The notes under the pieces: generated by a model | Told to the model about the DNA's origin: nothing | Databases searched by the model: none | The model's input: the letters and a program-made list of their open reading frames with translations, nothing else | Assembly (NCBI GenBank): GCA_017406985.1 | Contig: JAFQXL010000004.1 | Location: forward strand, 309,708-373,707 | Length of the DNA stretch: 64,000 nucleotides | Source: Candidatus Saccharimonadota bacterium | GTDB taxonomy: Bacteria; Patescibacteriota; Saccharimonadia; Saccharimonadales; Saccharimonadaceae | Direction: 5' to 3' | Made by a program: the position numbers and the translations under genes | Shown here: in pieces, positions 49,799-58,325 of the stretch | How the letters are laid out: each line of letters begins with the position of its first letter | Position numbering within the stretch: the stretch's first letter is position 1

Positions 49799-52155
49799 TA
49801 GCGAGTCCCTACGGCTGCTTTAGCAGATTTTTTAGCGGCTTCGCGAGCGGCTTTCGAGGCTTTATCGAATACACCATTTTTATCACAGAGTTTTACTTCG
49901 TGCTTTACGCGAGCAGCTTCTTCAGCTTTTTTACCGTCGTTCCAGCGTTCGAGCGAACCTACGAGATAGCCGGTAATACGGCGGAGACGTTCGAAGAGAA
50001 TATCGTCTTCACGGCGACCACAGCTCGGGCAGCGGTCCCCTTCGATAATCCCAGCAAAGCCACAGACTGGATCGCGGTCGACAGGGTGGTTAACGGAGCC
50101 GTAGCCAATTCCTGAATCGTGCATTTTACGGATAACCGCCTCGAAGGCTTCGATATTATCGGAAGGATCGCCGTCTAGCTCGATATAGCTAATATGTCCA
50201 GCGTTACAGAGAGCGTGATATGGCGCTTCTTTTTCGATTTTATCGAAAGCGGAAATATTAAAGTAAACAGGGATATGGAACGAGTTTGTATAGAATTCGC
50301 GGTCAGTTACACCTTTAATTTTACCGTATTCTTTTCGGTCAATCTTCGTGAAGCGACCAGCAAGACCTTCGGCCGGAGTGGCGAGGAGCGAGAAGTTAAG
50401 ATGGTATTTCTTTGAGTATTCGTCGCATTTCTCGCGCATATGGGTAACGATGTCGAGACCAAGCTCTTGCGCTTCGTCAGATTCGCCGTGGTGCTGTCCA
50501 ATCATAGCGACGAGACATTCCGCGAGACCGATAAAGCCGATTGAGAGCGTTCCGTGTTTAATTACATCACGAAGTTTATCGTTCCAACCGAGCTTTTCAG
50601 AGCCGAACCAGTTTCCTTGTCCCATAAGGAACGGGAAGTTACGGACGTGCTGGTTAGCTTGGAACTCAAAACGCTCTAAGAGCTGGTCACGGACGAGATC
50701 CATGACTTCGTCGAGATTCTTATAGAAACCAGACCAATCTGCTTCTTTTCGCTCTTTTAAGGCGATACCGTGTTTAATTCCGAGACGAACGAGGTTAAGC
50801 GTCGTAAAGCTAAGGTTTCCGCGACCGGTAACGATTCCGTCTGATTCTGGGAAGACCGAAGAGAAGACACGAGTTCGACAGCCCATAGTCGCGATTTCGG
50901 TACGATAGTCGCCTTTTTTGTAATATTGAAGATTAAACGGCGCGTCGATAAAACAGAAGTTCGGGAAGAGACGTTTTGCGGAGACTTCCATACTGCGCTT
51001 AAAGAGGTCGTAGTTTGGATCTTCAGGATTATAGTTAATTCCCTCTTTAACCTTAAAGATGGAAATCGGGAAGATAGGAGTTTCGCCTTTTCCGAGACCG
51101 TTCATGGTTGCCTCGAGGAGATATTTCGAGACGAGACGACCAGAAGCGCTCGTGTCGGTACCGAAGTTAATTGAAGTAAACGGAACCTGAGCGCCAGCGC
51201 GAGAGTGCATCGTGTTAAGGTTATGGATAAAGCCTTCCATAGCCTGAAATGTCTGCTTCTCGGTATCTTCGCTTGAGGTTTTAATAACGCTTTCTGGAAC
51301 TTTAATTTTCTTTAATTTATCGTCTTCGCCGAATTTAATATCTTCCGGAATTGTAATTTTAAGTTTTTTACCGGTATATTCTTCATATTTTTCGATATTG
51401 CGTTTCAAGGATTTTCGGAAAGTTTTATCGACACCTTCCGCCATAGCATAGTCGAAGTTAGGAATCGACTGGCCGCCATGTTGTTCGTTCTGATTCGCCT
51501 GAAGGATAATCGCGGCGAGCGCAGCATAAGAGCCAATCGAGTTTGGAGTTCGGAGGTGTCCGTGTCCAGTATTAAAACCGCCGTCTTTAAAGAGGTTAAG
51601 CGGATCGGTCTGACAACAAGTAAGAGTTCCGGTCGCGTAGAAATCGAGGTCGTGAATATGGATGTCGCCGTTATCATGCGCCGCCGCAAAACGCGGGTCC
51701 ATAAGAACAGTTTTAGCAAACTCTTTCGAGCCTTCTGCGCCGAACTGGAGCATTTTACCCATCGCGGAGTTTCCGTCGACGTTTGCGTTACTGCGTTTAA
51801 TGTCAGAATCTTCAGAAGCATCGGCAAGAGAAATCTTTCGGTAAGACTCCATTAAGTTCGACTTTGCGTCGCGGGTACGGTTTCTCTCTTGACGATAAGT
51901 AATATAAGCTTTCGCGGTACGTTTAAAGCTAGATTCCATTAAGACCTGCTCGACGATGTCTTGAATCTGTTCAACTTTCGGAGTTCGACGGTCGATAGTC
52001 TCTTCGGCGCGCTTTAAAACTTTTTCGGTTAATTGTTTCGCGCGGTCATATTTAAACTCTTCGGTCGCGCTACCCGCCGCGGCAATCGCATCGGTAATCT
52101 TTTCTGGATTAAAGTTAACGATTTTTCCATCTCGCTTCTGAATTTTTTTGAACAT
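49798..52155 (-). CDS. nrdD: Anaerobic (class III) ribonucleoside-triphosphate reductase NrdD
   Basis: 786 aa from ATG 52155 (ribosome site TAGGAGG). An N-terminal ATP-cone (KKIQKRDGKIVNFNPEKITD) is followed by the ten-strand barrel core (HIHDLDFYATGTLTCCQTD, FPNFCFIDAPFNLQYYK, MGCRTRVFSS). A four-Cys zinc site (VCGFAGIIEGDRCPSCGR) and the glycyl-radical loop RRITGYLVGSL close the protein. It makes dNTPs without oxygen. The upstream in-frame extension to 52182 would include the ribosome site and is rejected. Two NrdR boxes lie over the promoter. Confidence 0.97.
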   Translation of the reverse strand: MFKKIQKRDGKIVNFNPEKITDAIAAAGSATEEFKYDRAKQLTEKVLKRAEETIDRRTPKVEQIQDIVEQVLMESSFKRTAKAYITYRQERNRTRDAKSNLMESYRKISLADASEDSDIKRSNANVDGNSAMGKMLQFGAEGSKEFAKTVLMDPRFAAAHDNGDIHIHDLDFYATGTLTCCQTDPLNLFKDGGFNTGHGHLRTPNSIGSYAALAAIILQANQNEQHGGQSIPNFDYAMAEGVDKTFRKSLKRNIEKYEEYTGKKLKITIPEDIKFGEDDKLKKIKVPESVIKTSSEDTEKQTFQAMEGFIHNLNTMHSRAGAQVPFTSINFGTDTSASGRLVSKYLLEATMNGLGKGETPIFPISIFKVKEGINYNPEDPNYDLFKRSMEVSAKRLFPNFCFIDAPFNLQYYKKGDYRTEIATMGCRTRVFSSVFPESDGIVTGRGNLSFTTLNLVRLGIKHGIALKERKEADWSGFYKNLDEVMDLVRDQLLERFEFQANQHVRNFPFLMGQGNWFGSEKLGWNDKLRDVIKHGTLSIGFIGLAECLVAMIGQHHGESDEAQELGLDIVTHMREKCDEYSKKYHLNFSLLATPAEGLAGRFTKIDRKEYGKIKGVTDREFYTNSFHIPVYFNISAFDKIEKEAPYHALCNAGHISYIELDGDPSDNIEAFEAVIRKMHDSGIGYGSVNHPVDRDPVCGFAGIIEGDRCPSCGRREDDILFERLRRITGYLVGSLERWNDGKKAEEAARVKHEVKLCDKNGVFDKASKAAREAAKKSAKAAVGTR

Positions 52156-52236
52156 AAAAATACCTCCTAGTTTCGTGTCCAAATTAAGTTTTTATTGAAT
52201 TTTTTATTATTTTAGTAACTTTTCTGAAGTTTTCTG

Positions 52237-52252
52237 ACGCTATATTTAGTGT
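52237..52252. promoter_or_regulatory. NrdR box A (nrdD promoter)
   Basis: ACGCTATATTTAGTGT, close to the ACACTATATNTAGTGT-type NrdR consensus. It lies at the expected transcription start, 32 bp from box B. Confidence 0.85.
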
Positions 52253-52260
52253 CTGATATT

Positions 52261-52289
52261 ATTTTATAACGCTATATGTGGGGTGTCAA
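52261..52289 (-). promoter_or_regulatory. nrdD promoter with NrdR box B in its spacer
   Basis: Minus strand: TTGACA (52289-52284), 17 bp, TAAAAT (52266-52261). Box B (ACGCTATATGTGGGGT, 52269-52284) fills the spacer; box A sits 32 bp downstream, three helical turns away. This is the textbook geometry for NrdR repression of ribonucleotide reductase genes. Confidence 0.85.
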
Positions 52290-52380
52290 TATGTTTTTGG
52301 TTATTTTCTGTTGTAATATTTACGACGGATTTTTTCGGAATATTTTAGAGGTCGGACACAATAAAAAACCAAAAAATCAA

Positions 52381-52429
52381 CCGCTATATTTAGCGTTTGT
52401 AGATTTTTTATAGACACTATTTATAGTAG
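52381..52429. promoter_or_regulatory. Second NrdR box pair (C and D)
   Basis: CCGCTATATTTAGCGT (52381-52396) and ACACTATTTATAGTAG (52414-52429), 33 bp apart. Box D overlaps the end of the TetR-like gene. No other start codon lies between them and nrdD, so they may assist control of nrdD; box D may be coincidental as it is coding. Confidence 0.6.
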
Positions 52430-52992
52430 AGCGGAGCGAATTGTTTAGGGGCATTATTAGTTAAAATAGCGAGACGGTGGGCATGTTTTGAGATTTCGTC
52501 GACAGCGAATCGTTCAGTTTTCCAAAGGATAATTTCGGTCATTATTTCCGCAGATAGCTGATAAAAAATTATTTCGTCGGTTTTTCGACCATAACTGCGC
52601 CAGTCTTTAACAATCAGCGGTTTAAGAGTTTTAATAACTTTAACCGGAAGCTCAATATTTCGAGAGTTAATAATAACCGATAGAAGTTCGCGATGGCGAT
52701 AGAGGGCTAATAAAATATTCTGATAACTCTTTTCAAGCGAATAATTTTGAGCTTTTAGAGCCTTTTTTAATTCTAAATTAACATCTGATAAAATCGCTTC
52801 TTCATAGACTCGAACTAGTTCAGACAGACTCTTATGGTGGATATAAAATGAAGAATAAGCAAGTTTAGCCTCTCTCGAGACTTCTCTTGTCTTAATATTA
52901 AACGAGCGTTTTTCTTTTAGAACTCTAGCTAGGGCGGATAAAAGTTTTTTCTCGGTATCAAAATAATTTTTGTTTTGGCCGTGTCTGCGCAT
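52417..52992 (-). CDS. TetR/AcrR-like regulator
   Basis: The 191-aa protein has an N-terminal HTH of TetR type (TEKKLLSALARVLKEKRSFN, IKTREVSREAKLAYSSFYIH) and a helical C-terminal sensor domain. The HTH is atypical, with longer first helices. It is 9 nt behind the Mur-ligase-like gene, so they form an operon. Targets are unknown; it precedes the nrdDG operon on the same strand, separated by NrdR boxes, so read-through could connect them. Confidence 0.75.
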   Translation of the reverse strand: MRRHGQNKNYFDTEKKLLSALARVLKEKRSFNIKTREVSREAKLAYSSFYIHHKSLSELVRVYEEAILSDVNLELKKALKAQNYSLEKSYQNILLALYRHRELLSVIINSRNIELPVKVIKTLKPLIVKDWRSYGRKTDEIIFYQLSAEIMTEIILWKTERFAVDEISKHAHRLAILTNNAPKQFAPLYYK

Positions 52993-53001
52993 TTTTAGTT
53001 T

Positions 53002-53811
53002 TTATTCAGGTTTATAATCAGCAATACCGTTTTCAATATTTTCAGAGGTAAGACCGAGCGCTAAACCTGTAGCGGCAGCACAAGCCATATAAGAGACGTT
53101 AGTCTCTCCAGGGAGAAAGCTCGCAACCGTAAGTCGATTTCCTTCGAAATTAAGGCGAGCTTCGCTACCTTTTTTATAGAGCGTCGAGTTTTCAATAATC
53201 ACGTCAGAGTCTGAGTCGGCGCCATAAGTAACCGTTCCCTCTGTTCCGACAAAAGTTTCTTTAAAATCGAGATAATGTTTATCGTCGCGGTTTAGGACGA
53301 CAAAGCGAGGCTTCATATCAAAGAGCGTATCGTCTAGGGCTTCATAATCTTTCGCCGAAGGATCGCCGATATGAGACGGGATATAATCGGTTAGAACCGC
53401 CATATAAACTTCAATTTCCGCAAAGAGGTCGTCTTCAAGCGAGCTAGCCGGAGCAGTTACGATAACATAATTAGCGCCTGCCTTCCAAGCGTCACTTAAG
53501 AATTTATGGAGCATACCAGTTTTAATTTCCGATTCCGAAGCGAGGACGGCAACTCTTTCGCCGGCTTCCCCTAAAATATTATGAATAAAGTGAGCAACGG
53601 TAGTTTTTCCAGTCATTCCGGTAACACAAATTAATTTCATGTCTCGCGCCGGATGCCCATAATAAGTTCCGAGAATTTTCGCTTTAATCCGGTTTTTCGT
53701 CAATTTCTTCTTTGAAGTTTTCGGTTTTTTAACTTTTTTCGACTTTTTCGGGCTTTCAGAAACAGCCTGATTGTCGTAGATATTCGCGATATCGGATTTT
53801 TCTTCTGGCAT
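53002..53811 (-). CDS. Mur ligase-like protein lacking the C-terminal ligase domain
   Basis: The 269 aa begin with a Lys-rich stretch (KKSKKVKKPKTSKKKLTKNR). Then come the Mur-type P-loop CVTGMTGKTTVAHFI, a central domain with the aspartate-rich region (VLTDYIPSHIGDPSAKDYEA) and VLNRDDKHYLDF. Normal MurC-F have about 450 aa with an N-terminal UDP-binding and a C-terminal amino-acid-adding domain; both are absent, so ligase activity is doubtful. The P-loop is intact. The frame ends cleanly (stop 53002), so truncation looks old. It could be a nucleotide-dependent regulator or a part of a split ligase. Confidence 0.75.
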   Translation of the reverse strand: MPEEKSDIANIYDNQAVSESPKKSKKVKKPKTSKKKLTKNRIKAKILGTYYGHPARDMKLICVTGMTGKTTVAHFIHNILGEAGERVAVLASESEIKTGMLHKFLSDAWKAGANYVIVTAPASSLEDDLFAEIEVYMAVLTDYIPSHIGDPSAKDYEALDDTLFDMKPRFVVLNRDDKHYLDFKETFVGTEGTVTYGADSDSDVIIENSTLYKKGSEARLNFEGNRLTVASFLPGETNVSYMACAAATGLALGLTSENIENGIADYKPE

Positions 53812-53928
53812 GGTAACTCCTCACTTTTCTTCTTCAAGTGTAACACATCCTAAGGGTTTTGTAAAAAATAAATAGTAATTTAGAGAGGGGGGTGGCGGAA
53901 AATCGGTTTTTATGTTAGAATAAGAAGT

Positions 53929-54016
53929 GGAGATGTGGCCGAGTGGTTGAAGGCGCACGACTCGAAATCGTGTATGCGGAAACGTATCGGGGGTTCGAAT
54001 CCCTTCATCTCCGCCA
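53929..54016 (+). tRNA. tRNA-Ser(CGA)
   Basis: 88 nt with encoded CCA: acceptor GGAGATG/CATCTCC, anticodon stem CACGA/TCGTG with loop CTCGAAA (anticodon CGA), a long variable arm and T-loop GGTTCGAATCC. The -10 TGtTAGAAT lies 9 nt upstream. Confidence 0.95.
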
Positions 54017-54033
54017 ATTTATTAGCGTTAAAA

Positions 54034-54054
54034 TTGCCCATCTGGGCATTTTTT
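54034..54054 (+). terminator. Terminator after tRNA-Ser
   Basis: GCCCA-TC-TGGGC followed by ATTTTTT. A second nested hairpin (TTGATA...CTCGCC / GGCGAG-TATCAA, about 54052-54095) follows. Confidence 0.85.
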
Positions 54055-54157
54055 GATACCACGCCTCGCCGTAAGGCGCGGCGAGTATCAAGAAAATACC
54101 CATCTGAACAATTTTTCCAGCTAATAAGCTTGCTGGGACTTTCCCTACTCTAATAAC

Positions 54158-54376
54158 TTATCTAATTATTTCAATGATTTTATTTCTTGATTTTGTGCCT
54201 TGGACGATTTTGATGCAGGTTTTTCCGACGTGGAAGTGTTTCGAGAGGGATTCAATGAGGGCGGCATTTGCTTCGCCGTCGTGCGCTTTAGCGCGGAGAT
54301 AAACTATAAGATTTTCGCCGTCTTCGATAATTTTTTCTTGGCTTGAGCCGGGTTTAATTAGACAAACATATTTCAT
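54158..54376 (-). CDS. DUF167 family protein (YggU-like)
   Basis: 72 aa from ATG 54376. The whole DUF167 fold is present: KYVCLIKPGSSQEKI, AKAHDGEANAALIESLSKHF, and the ending TCIKIVQGTKSRNKIIEI. This small family is conserved but of unknown function. A longer frame upstream begins before the -10 TGtTATAAT (54389-54384, minus), so I reject it; the -10 ends 7 nt before the ATG (leaderless). Confidence 0.85.
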   Translation of the reverse strand: MKYVCLIKPGSSQEKIIEDGENLIVYLRAKAHDGEANAALIESLSKHFHVGKTCIKIVQGTKSRNKIIEIIR

Positions 54377-54394
54377 TAAAGATATTATAACATC

Positions 54395-54424
54395 AAAAAA
54401 GGCCCGAAGTTCGAGCCTTTTTTT
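54395..54424 (-). terminator. pyrC terminator
   Basis: AAAAAAGGC-CGAA/TTCG-GCCTTTTTTT hairpin; T-run on both strands, right after the pyrC stop. Confidence 0.85.
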
Positions 54425-54432
54425 AATTACTC

Positions 54433-55716
54433 TTATGCTGAATAAACAATTTCGCCGTTGCAAATCGTATATTCAACCTTCCCATATAACTCCCAACCAA
54501 TGAACGGAGAGTTACTTGCTTTTGAGGCAAAGCGAGACGGAACTGACCAAGACTTGTTTGCGTTAAAAACCACGATATCTGCCGGCTTTCCAATCTCAAG
54601 TATTCCTGCCTCGAGACCGTAGATTTTCGCCGGATTATAACTCATCCGCGTTATTAGCTGATCCATCGACAGCGCTCCAGACCTTACAAGCTTAGTTACT
54701 CCAAGCCCTAAAGATGTCTCGAGCCCGATAATCCCGCTCGGCGCAAGCTCAACTCCTCTCGACTTCTCTTCCTCTGTATGTGGTGCGTGATCTGTTGCGA
54801 TCATATCGATCGTCCCGTCGCTTAGCCCCGCGATAATCGCCTGCCTATCCATTTCTGTCCGGACCGGCGGATTCATCTTCGCATAAGTTCCATAGCGGAC
54901 AACATCTTCTTCCGTAAGAGAAAAATGATGTGGCGTAGCTTCTGCGAAAATATATCCACCCTGCATCTTTCCCTGCCGAACTAACTCAACCCCCTCAGTA
55001 GTACTGATATGCTGGATATTGATTTTTGCCTTCGTTATCAAGGCGTATTTAATGTCCCGCTCAATCATCCTAATCTCGGCTAAACGATCTGCTCCACCGA
55101 CATTGAGCTGTTTCGAAGCCTCCCCGTGGTTAAAGCCAGACGATAAAATATACGCCGGATTCTCTTCGTGAAAACTCAGAAGTACGTCGAGCTGTTTTGC
55201 CTTGTGCATAGCCTCACGCAGAACGGCCTCGTCTAAGATAGGCGACCCGTCATCGGTAAATCCGACCGCTCCCGATTTAAGCAAAGCCTCCATGTCTGTC
55301 AATTCCAAACCTTTCATCCCCTGCGTGATGTTCGCGCAAGACTTTACCTTAATTCCGGTTTTTGACCCCTTGTCCAGAACATACTCGAGCGTCTCGACGT
55401 TGTCAATTGCTGGATCGGTATTCGCCATCATAATGACCGTCGTAAAACCTCCGGCCTTCGCCGCTTCTGCTCCGGTAATAATGTCTTCCTTATAGGTAAA
55501 GCCCGGGTCCCGAAAATGGACGTGAACATCGACTAGCCCCGGCGCTACGACGCAATCTTTCGCGTCGATTATCTGAACATCATTAAATGTCGAGAAAAAT
55601 TCTTCGTTAATCTTCGGTTCAATAGCCACCACCTTTCCGTCTTCGACTAAGATATCGAGCGCTCCACTCTTTCCTGCTGGGTTTACAACTGTTCCGTGCT
55701 GAATCAAAAGTACCAT
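54433..55716 (-). CDS. pyrC: Dihydroorotase
   Basis: 427 aa from ATG 55716 (ribosome site GAAGGAGG). Metal-binding motifs are APGLVDVHVHFRDPG (HxH), the loop with the active-site Lys or Asp region (SCANITQGMKGLELTDM), HISTTEGVELV and the catalytic IATDHAPHT. It closes carbamoyl-aspartate to dihydroorotate in pyrimidine synthesis. No other pyr gene lies in the window, so either the pathway is scattered or this enzyme acts alone. In-frame codons before MVLLIQHG lack a ribosome site. Confidence 0.93.
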   Translation of the reverse strand: MVLLIQHGTVVNPAGKSGALDILVEDGKVVAIEPKINEEFFSTFNDVQIIDAKDCVVAPGLVDVHVHFRDPGFTYKEDIITGAEAAKAGGFTTVIMMANTDPAIDNVETLEYVLDKGSKTGIKVKSCANITQGMKGLELTDMEALLKSGAVGFTDDGSPILDEAVLREAMHKAKQLDVLLSFHEENPAYILSSGFNHGEASKQLNVGGADRLAEIRMIERDIKYALITKAKINIQHISTTEGVELVRQGKMQGGYIFAEATPHHFSLTEEDVVRYGTYAKMNPPVRTEMDRQAIIAGLSDGTIDMIATDHAPHTEEEKSRGVELAPSGIIGLETSLGLGVTKLVRSGALSMDQLITRMSYNPAKIYGLEAGILEIGKPADIVVFNANKSWSVPSRFASKASNSPFIGWELYGKVEYTICNGEIVYSA

Positions 55717-55831
55717 ATAAACCTCCTTCAAAAAGACTTTGAAAAAAGAGCAATTTTAATGTGCTCCCCACCATAACAGATTGAATTATAACACATACTG
55801 AGCAAAAATTCAAATATATTCACATACAGGA

Positions 55832-55955
55832 TACGATTTTTCGCTCTGCGAAAAATCTACGGCGGGCGGCGCTTCCGAAAAACGAGAACAAGTTCTCTTT
55901 TTCGTCAGCTTCTACGCCGTCCGAACCTAACGGTTCTTATCCTGTTCGGATAACC
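55832..55955. other. Structured intergenic DNA with GCGGGCGGCGC motif
   Basis: No gene. GATTTTTCGC/GCGAAAAATC (about 55834-55856), CGAAAAA-GAGAAC/GTTCTC-TTTTTCG (about 55876-55904), ACGGCG/CGCCGT (about 55859-55920) and CCGAAC/GTTCGG form consecutive stems. GCGGGCGGCGC at 55862 recurs at 58386 and, partly, at 61307 (minus). The role is unknown. Confidence 0.5.
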
Positions 55956-55960
55956 TATAG

Positions 55961-55992
55961 ACAAAAAATCAAGGCAAAGCCTTGTTTTTTGT
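55961..55992. terminator. Bidirectional terminator beside tRNA-Arg
   Basis: ACAAAAAATCAAGGC-AAA-GCCTTGTTTTTTGT; strong stem with A/T runs, downstream of the tRNA-Arg gene. Confidence 0.85.
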
Positions 55993-55995
55993 TTA

Positions 55996-56072
55996 TGGTA
56001 CACCCGACAGGATTCGAACCTACGACCTTTTGCTCCGCAAGCAAACGCTCTATCCAGCTGAGCTACGGGTGC
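55996..56072 (-). tRNA. tRNA-Arg(GCG)
   Basis: 77 nt with encoded CCA. Anticodon stem TTTGC/GCAAA, loop TTGCGGA: anticodon GCG, unlike the usual bacterial ACG (inosine) for CGN. D-loop AGCTGGATA and T-loop GGTTCGAATCC are normal. The first acceptor pair is G-U. Confidence 0.92.
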
Positions 56073-56224
56073 TTACTCTTTGGTGTGGATGTCGCCACAA
56101 CTAAAGTTTAAAAGCTTAGAAATTGTAGCGAATCCACCTAGAAATTAAATGAGCATCGTAGAAGACTACGACAATCATATTTTATCATATTTTTCAAGAT
56201 TTTACAACGGCGAAATTAGAAAAG

Positions 56225-58030
56225 TTATTCTTCGTCATCTTTTATGACGGAAATGTGGGTATCTTCAAGCTGATATTCATCAACTGGAGTAGGAGAACCC
56301 ATCATCAAATCAATGCCGGAGCCATTCTTCGGGAAGGCAACGATATCACGGATATTTTTTGCGTCGGTAAGAACCATGAAAATTCGCTCAATTCCGAAGG
56401 CACAGCCAGCGTGAGGAGGAGCGCCGAATTTAAAGGCGTTAAGCATCCCGCCGAAGCGCTCTTCAACATATTTCTTGTCATAGCCAAGGATTCCGAAAAC
56501 TTTATACATAATCTCTGGGTTATGGTTTCTAACGGCGCCAGAACAGATTTCATAGCCGTTCATAACCATGTCATATTGGTCCGCGACGATAGCGAGTTTT
56601 TCCTCGTCAGTTTTCGCGTTTTCGAGGGCTGTTAAGCCGCCCTTTGGCATCGAGAACGGGTTATGTCCGAAATCGATTTTCTTTTCGCCGTCGTTAAACT
56701 CATAAAACGGAAAATCGGTAATCCAACAGAGAGCGACTTCGCTATTATCTTTTAATTCAAAGTGGTCCGCGAACTGGATACGGAGTTGTCCTAAGACTTT
56801 ATTAACTTTCTCGCGGGTATCCGCGCCAAAGAAGACCGCGTCGCCATCTTCCGCCCCTGTTAATTCTTTAATTTTCGCGAGTTCTTCCGGTTTTAGGAAC
56901 TTTGCGATTGGGGATTTTTCAGAACCGTTTTCATAAATAATATAAGCAAGGCCACCAGCGCCGAGTTTTCTTGCTTCGTCGGTAAAGTTATCGATTTGAG
57001 AGCGAGTGAGGCTTGCACCGTTTTTAACGCAAAGCGCTTTTACACAAGGGCTCTGGAAAACTTTAAACTCTGTATCTTTTAGAGCCTCAGTTAAGTCAAT
57101 TAACTCCATCGCGTATCTTAAATCTGGCTTATCGACGCCATAAGTATCCATCGCGACCTCAAACGGGATACGCGGGATAAATTCTTCGTTTTCAGGGAGA
57201 TATTTTTTTGCGGTTGGAGCGTTTAAAACGAGCTTTTTCTTCGCAAAATCGGTTACGAGATTTTTAATTAAAGGTTCGGTAGTTTTTCGGATTTCTTCTC
57301 CGTTATCGACGAAGCTCATCTCGAGGTCGAGCTGATAAAAGTCGCCGTAGAGACGGTCCGCTCGCGGATCCTCGTCTCTAAAACACGGAGCAAGCTGGAA
57401 ATAGCGTGGAACACCGCCGACCATAAGGAGCTGTTTAAACTGTTGTGGGGCCTGTGGAAGGGCGTAGAACTGCCCCGGATGGAGACGGCTCGGGACGAGA
57501 AAATCGCGCGCGCCCTCAGGAGAGCTGTTCGCGAGAATCGGAGTAGTTACTTCGATAAAATCTTTCTCATACATGTAGTCTCTTAAGAATTTATAAAATT
57601 CCGAGCGACGACGCATCATTTTTTGCATATAAGGACGCCTTAAATCGAGATAACGATATTTAAGGCGCAAATCTTCGCCAGATTCCTGTCCGTCGTCATG
57701 AGTATTTACCGGAGGAGTCTCAGATTTATTAAGGAGAATTAACTCTTCGACAACAAGTTCAATATCCCCAGTCTCGATATTCGGGTTTTTAAGTTCAGGA
57801 GCGCGCTCGCGCATTTTCCCGGTCGCTTCAAGGACAAATTCGTCACGAACACTCTCGGCGAGTTTAAAGGCATCTTTCGTATCAGGAGTAACAACAAGTT
57901 GAATAATTCCCTGTTCATCTCTTAAATCAATGAAAATTAAGCCACCATGATCACGGCGAGAATTAACCCAGCCTTTAACGGTTACAGTTTCTTTGATTTT
58001 GTTTTTACAATCTCCTGATAAAATCCTCAT
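56225..58030 (-). CDS. aspS: Aspartyl-tRNA synthetase
   Basis: The 601 aa are bacterial length: N-terminal OB-fold anticodon domain (ETVTVKGWVNSRRDHGGLIF), class II motif 2 (APCFRDEDPRADR), a bacterial GAD insertion (about 280-400), and motif 3 (GCAFGIERIFMVL). It charges tRNA-Asp; if no GatCAB-dependent route exists, it may be discriminating, but this cannot be read here. Promoter: TGtTATACT (-10 at 58063-58058, minus), with a short leader. Confidence 0.96.
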   Translation of the reverse strand: MRILSGDCKNKIKETVTVKGWVNSRRDHGGLIFIDLRDEQGIIQLVVTPDTKDAFKLAESVRDEFVLEATGKMRERAPELKNPNIETGDIELVVEELILLNKSETPPVNTHDDGQESGEDLRLKYRYLDLRRPYMQKMMRRRSEFYKFLRDYMYEKDFIEVTTPILANSSPEGARDFLVPSRLHPGQFYALPQAPQQFKQLLMVGGVPRYFQLAPCFRDEDPRADRLYGDFYQLDLEMSFVDNGEEIRKTTEPLIKNLVTDFAKKKLVLNAPTAKKYLPENEEFIPRIPFEVAMDTYGVDKPDLRYAMELIDLTEALKDTEFKVFQSPCVKALCVKNGASLTRSQIDNFTDEARKLGAGGLAYIIYENGSEKSPIAKFLKPEELAKIKELTGAEDGDAVFFGADTREKVNKVLGQLRIQFADHFELKDNSEVALCWITDFPFYEFNDGEKKIDFGHNPFSMPKGGLTALENAKTDEEKLAIVADQYDMVMNGYEICSGAVRNHNPEIMYKVFGILGYDKKYVEERFGGMLNAFKFGAPPHAGCAFGIERIFMVLTDAKNIRDIVAFPKNGSGIDLMMGSPTPVDEYQLEDTHISVIKDDEE

Positions 58031-58065
58031 AAAAATAACTCTTGATTAACTCATATTAGTATAAC

Positions 58066-58092
58066 ACAAAAATCCCCTCTTTAAAAGAGGGG
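58066..58092 (-). terminator. Terminator of the small transcription unit
   Basis: CCCCTCTTT/AAAGAGGGG stem followed on the minus strand by ATTTTTG. Confidence 0.85.
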
Positions 58093-58105
58093 ACTTCCGC
58101 TCGAA

Positions 58106-58213
58106 TTAATATTCGATAAACTCCTGCCAAGGGGCAGGAGGAAGTTTCGACTTCTTGCGCGAAGAATCGCGTTTAAGTCTACGCATTTTAAAATTCAACT
58201 CCTTAATTTTCAT
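58106..58213 (-). CDS. Small basic peptide (35 aa), candidate
   Basis: ATG 58213 to TAA 58106: a Lys/Arg-rich peptide MKIKELNFKMRRLKRDSSRK then a Pro-rich part and ending WQEFIEY. A later ATG (58186) gives a 26-aa form and has AAGGAG about 13 nt before it. A 7-codon upstream frame ends in ATGA over ATG 58213. The unit has its own promoter, leader and terminator, so either the peptide is translated or the RNA itself matters. I recognise no homologue. Confidence 0.45.
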   Translation of the reverse strand: MKIKELNFKMRRLKRDSSRKKSKLPPAPWQEFIEY

Positions 58214-58320
58214 TGTTCACGACCGACGCGCATTCTACTTATGTTAACGCGCGAGCTAACCCTTCTCCATTAGAACCAATCGACCTGAGACGGGGGCTAA
58301 CTATCTGTAAAGAACAACGA
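58214..58320 (-). ncRNA. Leader / non-coding RNA of the small basic peptide unit
   Basis: About 105 nt of transcript precede ATG 58213. GTTAGC occurs twice (about 58307 and 58262) and GCGCG...CGCGC stems surround AACATAAGTAGAAT. No known RNA class (tmRNA, SRP RNA, 6S, RNase P) fits its conserved motifs. Functional RNA is inferred from a strong promoter-terminator pair around a near-empty coding content. Confidence 0.4.
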
Positions 58321-58325
58321 TATTT

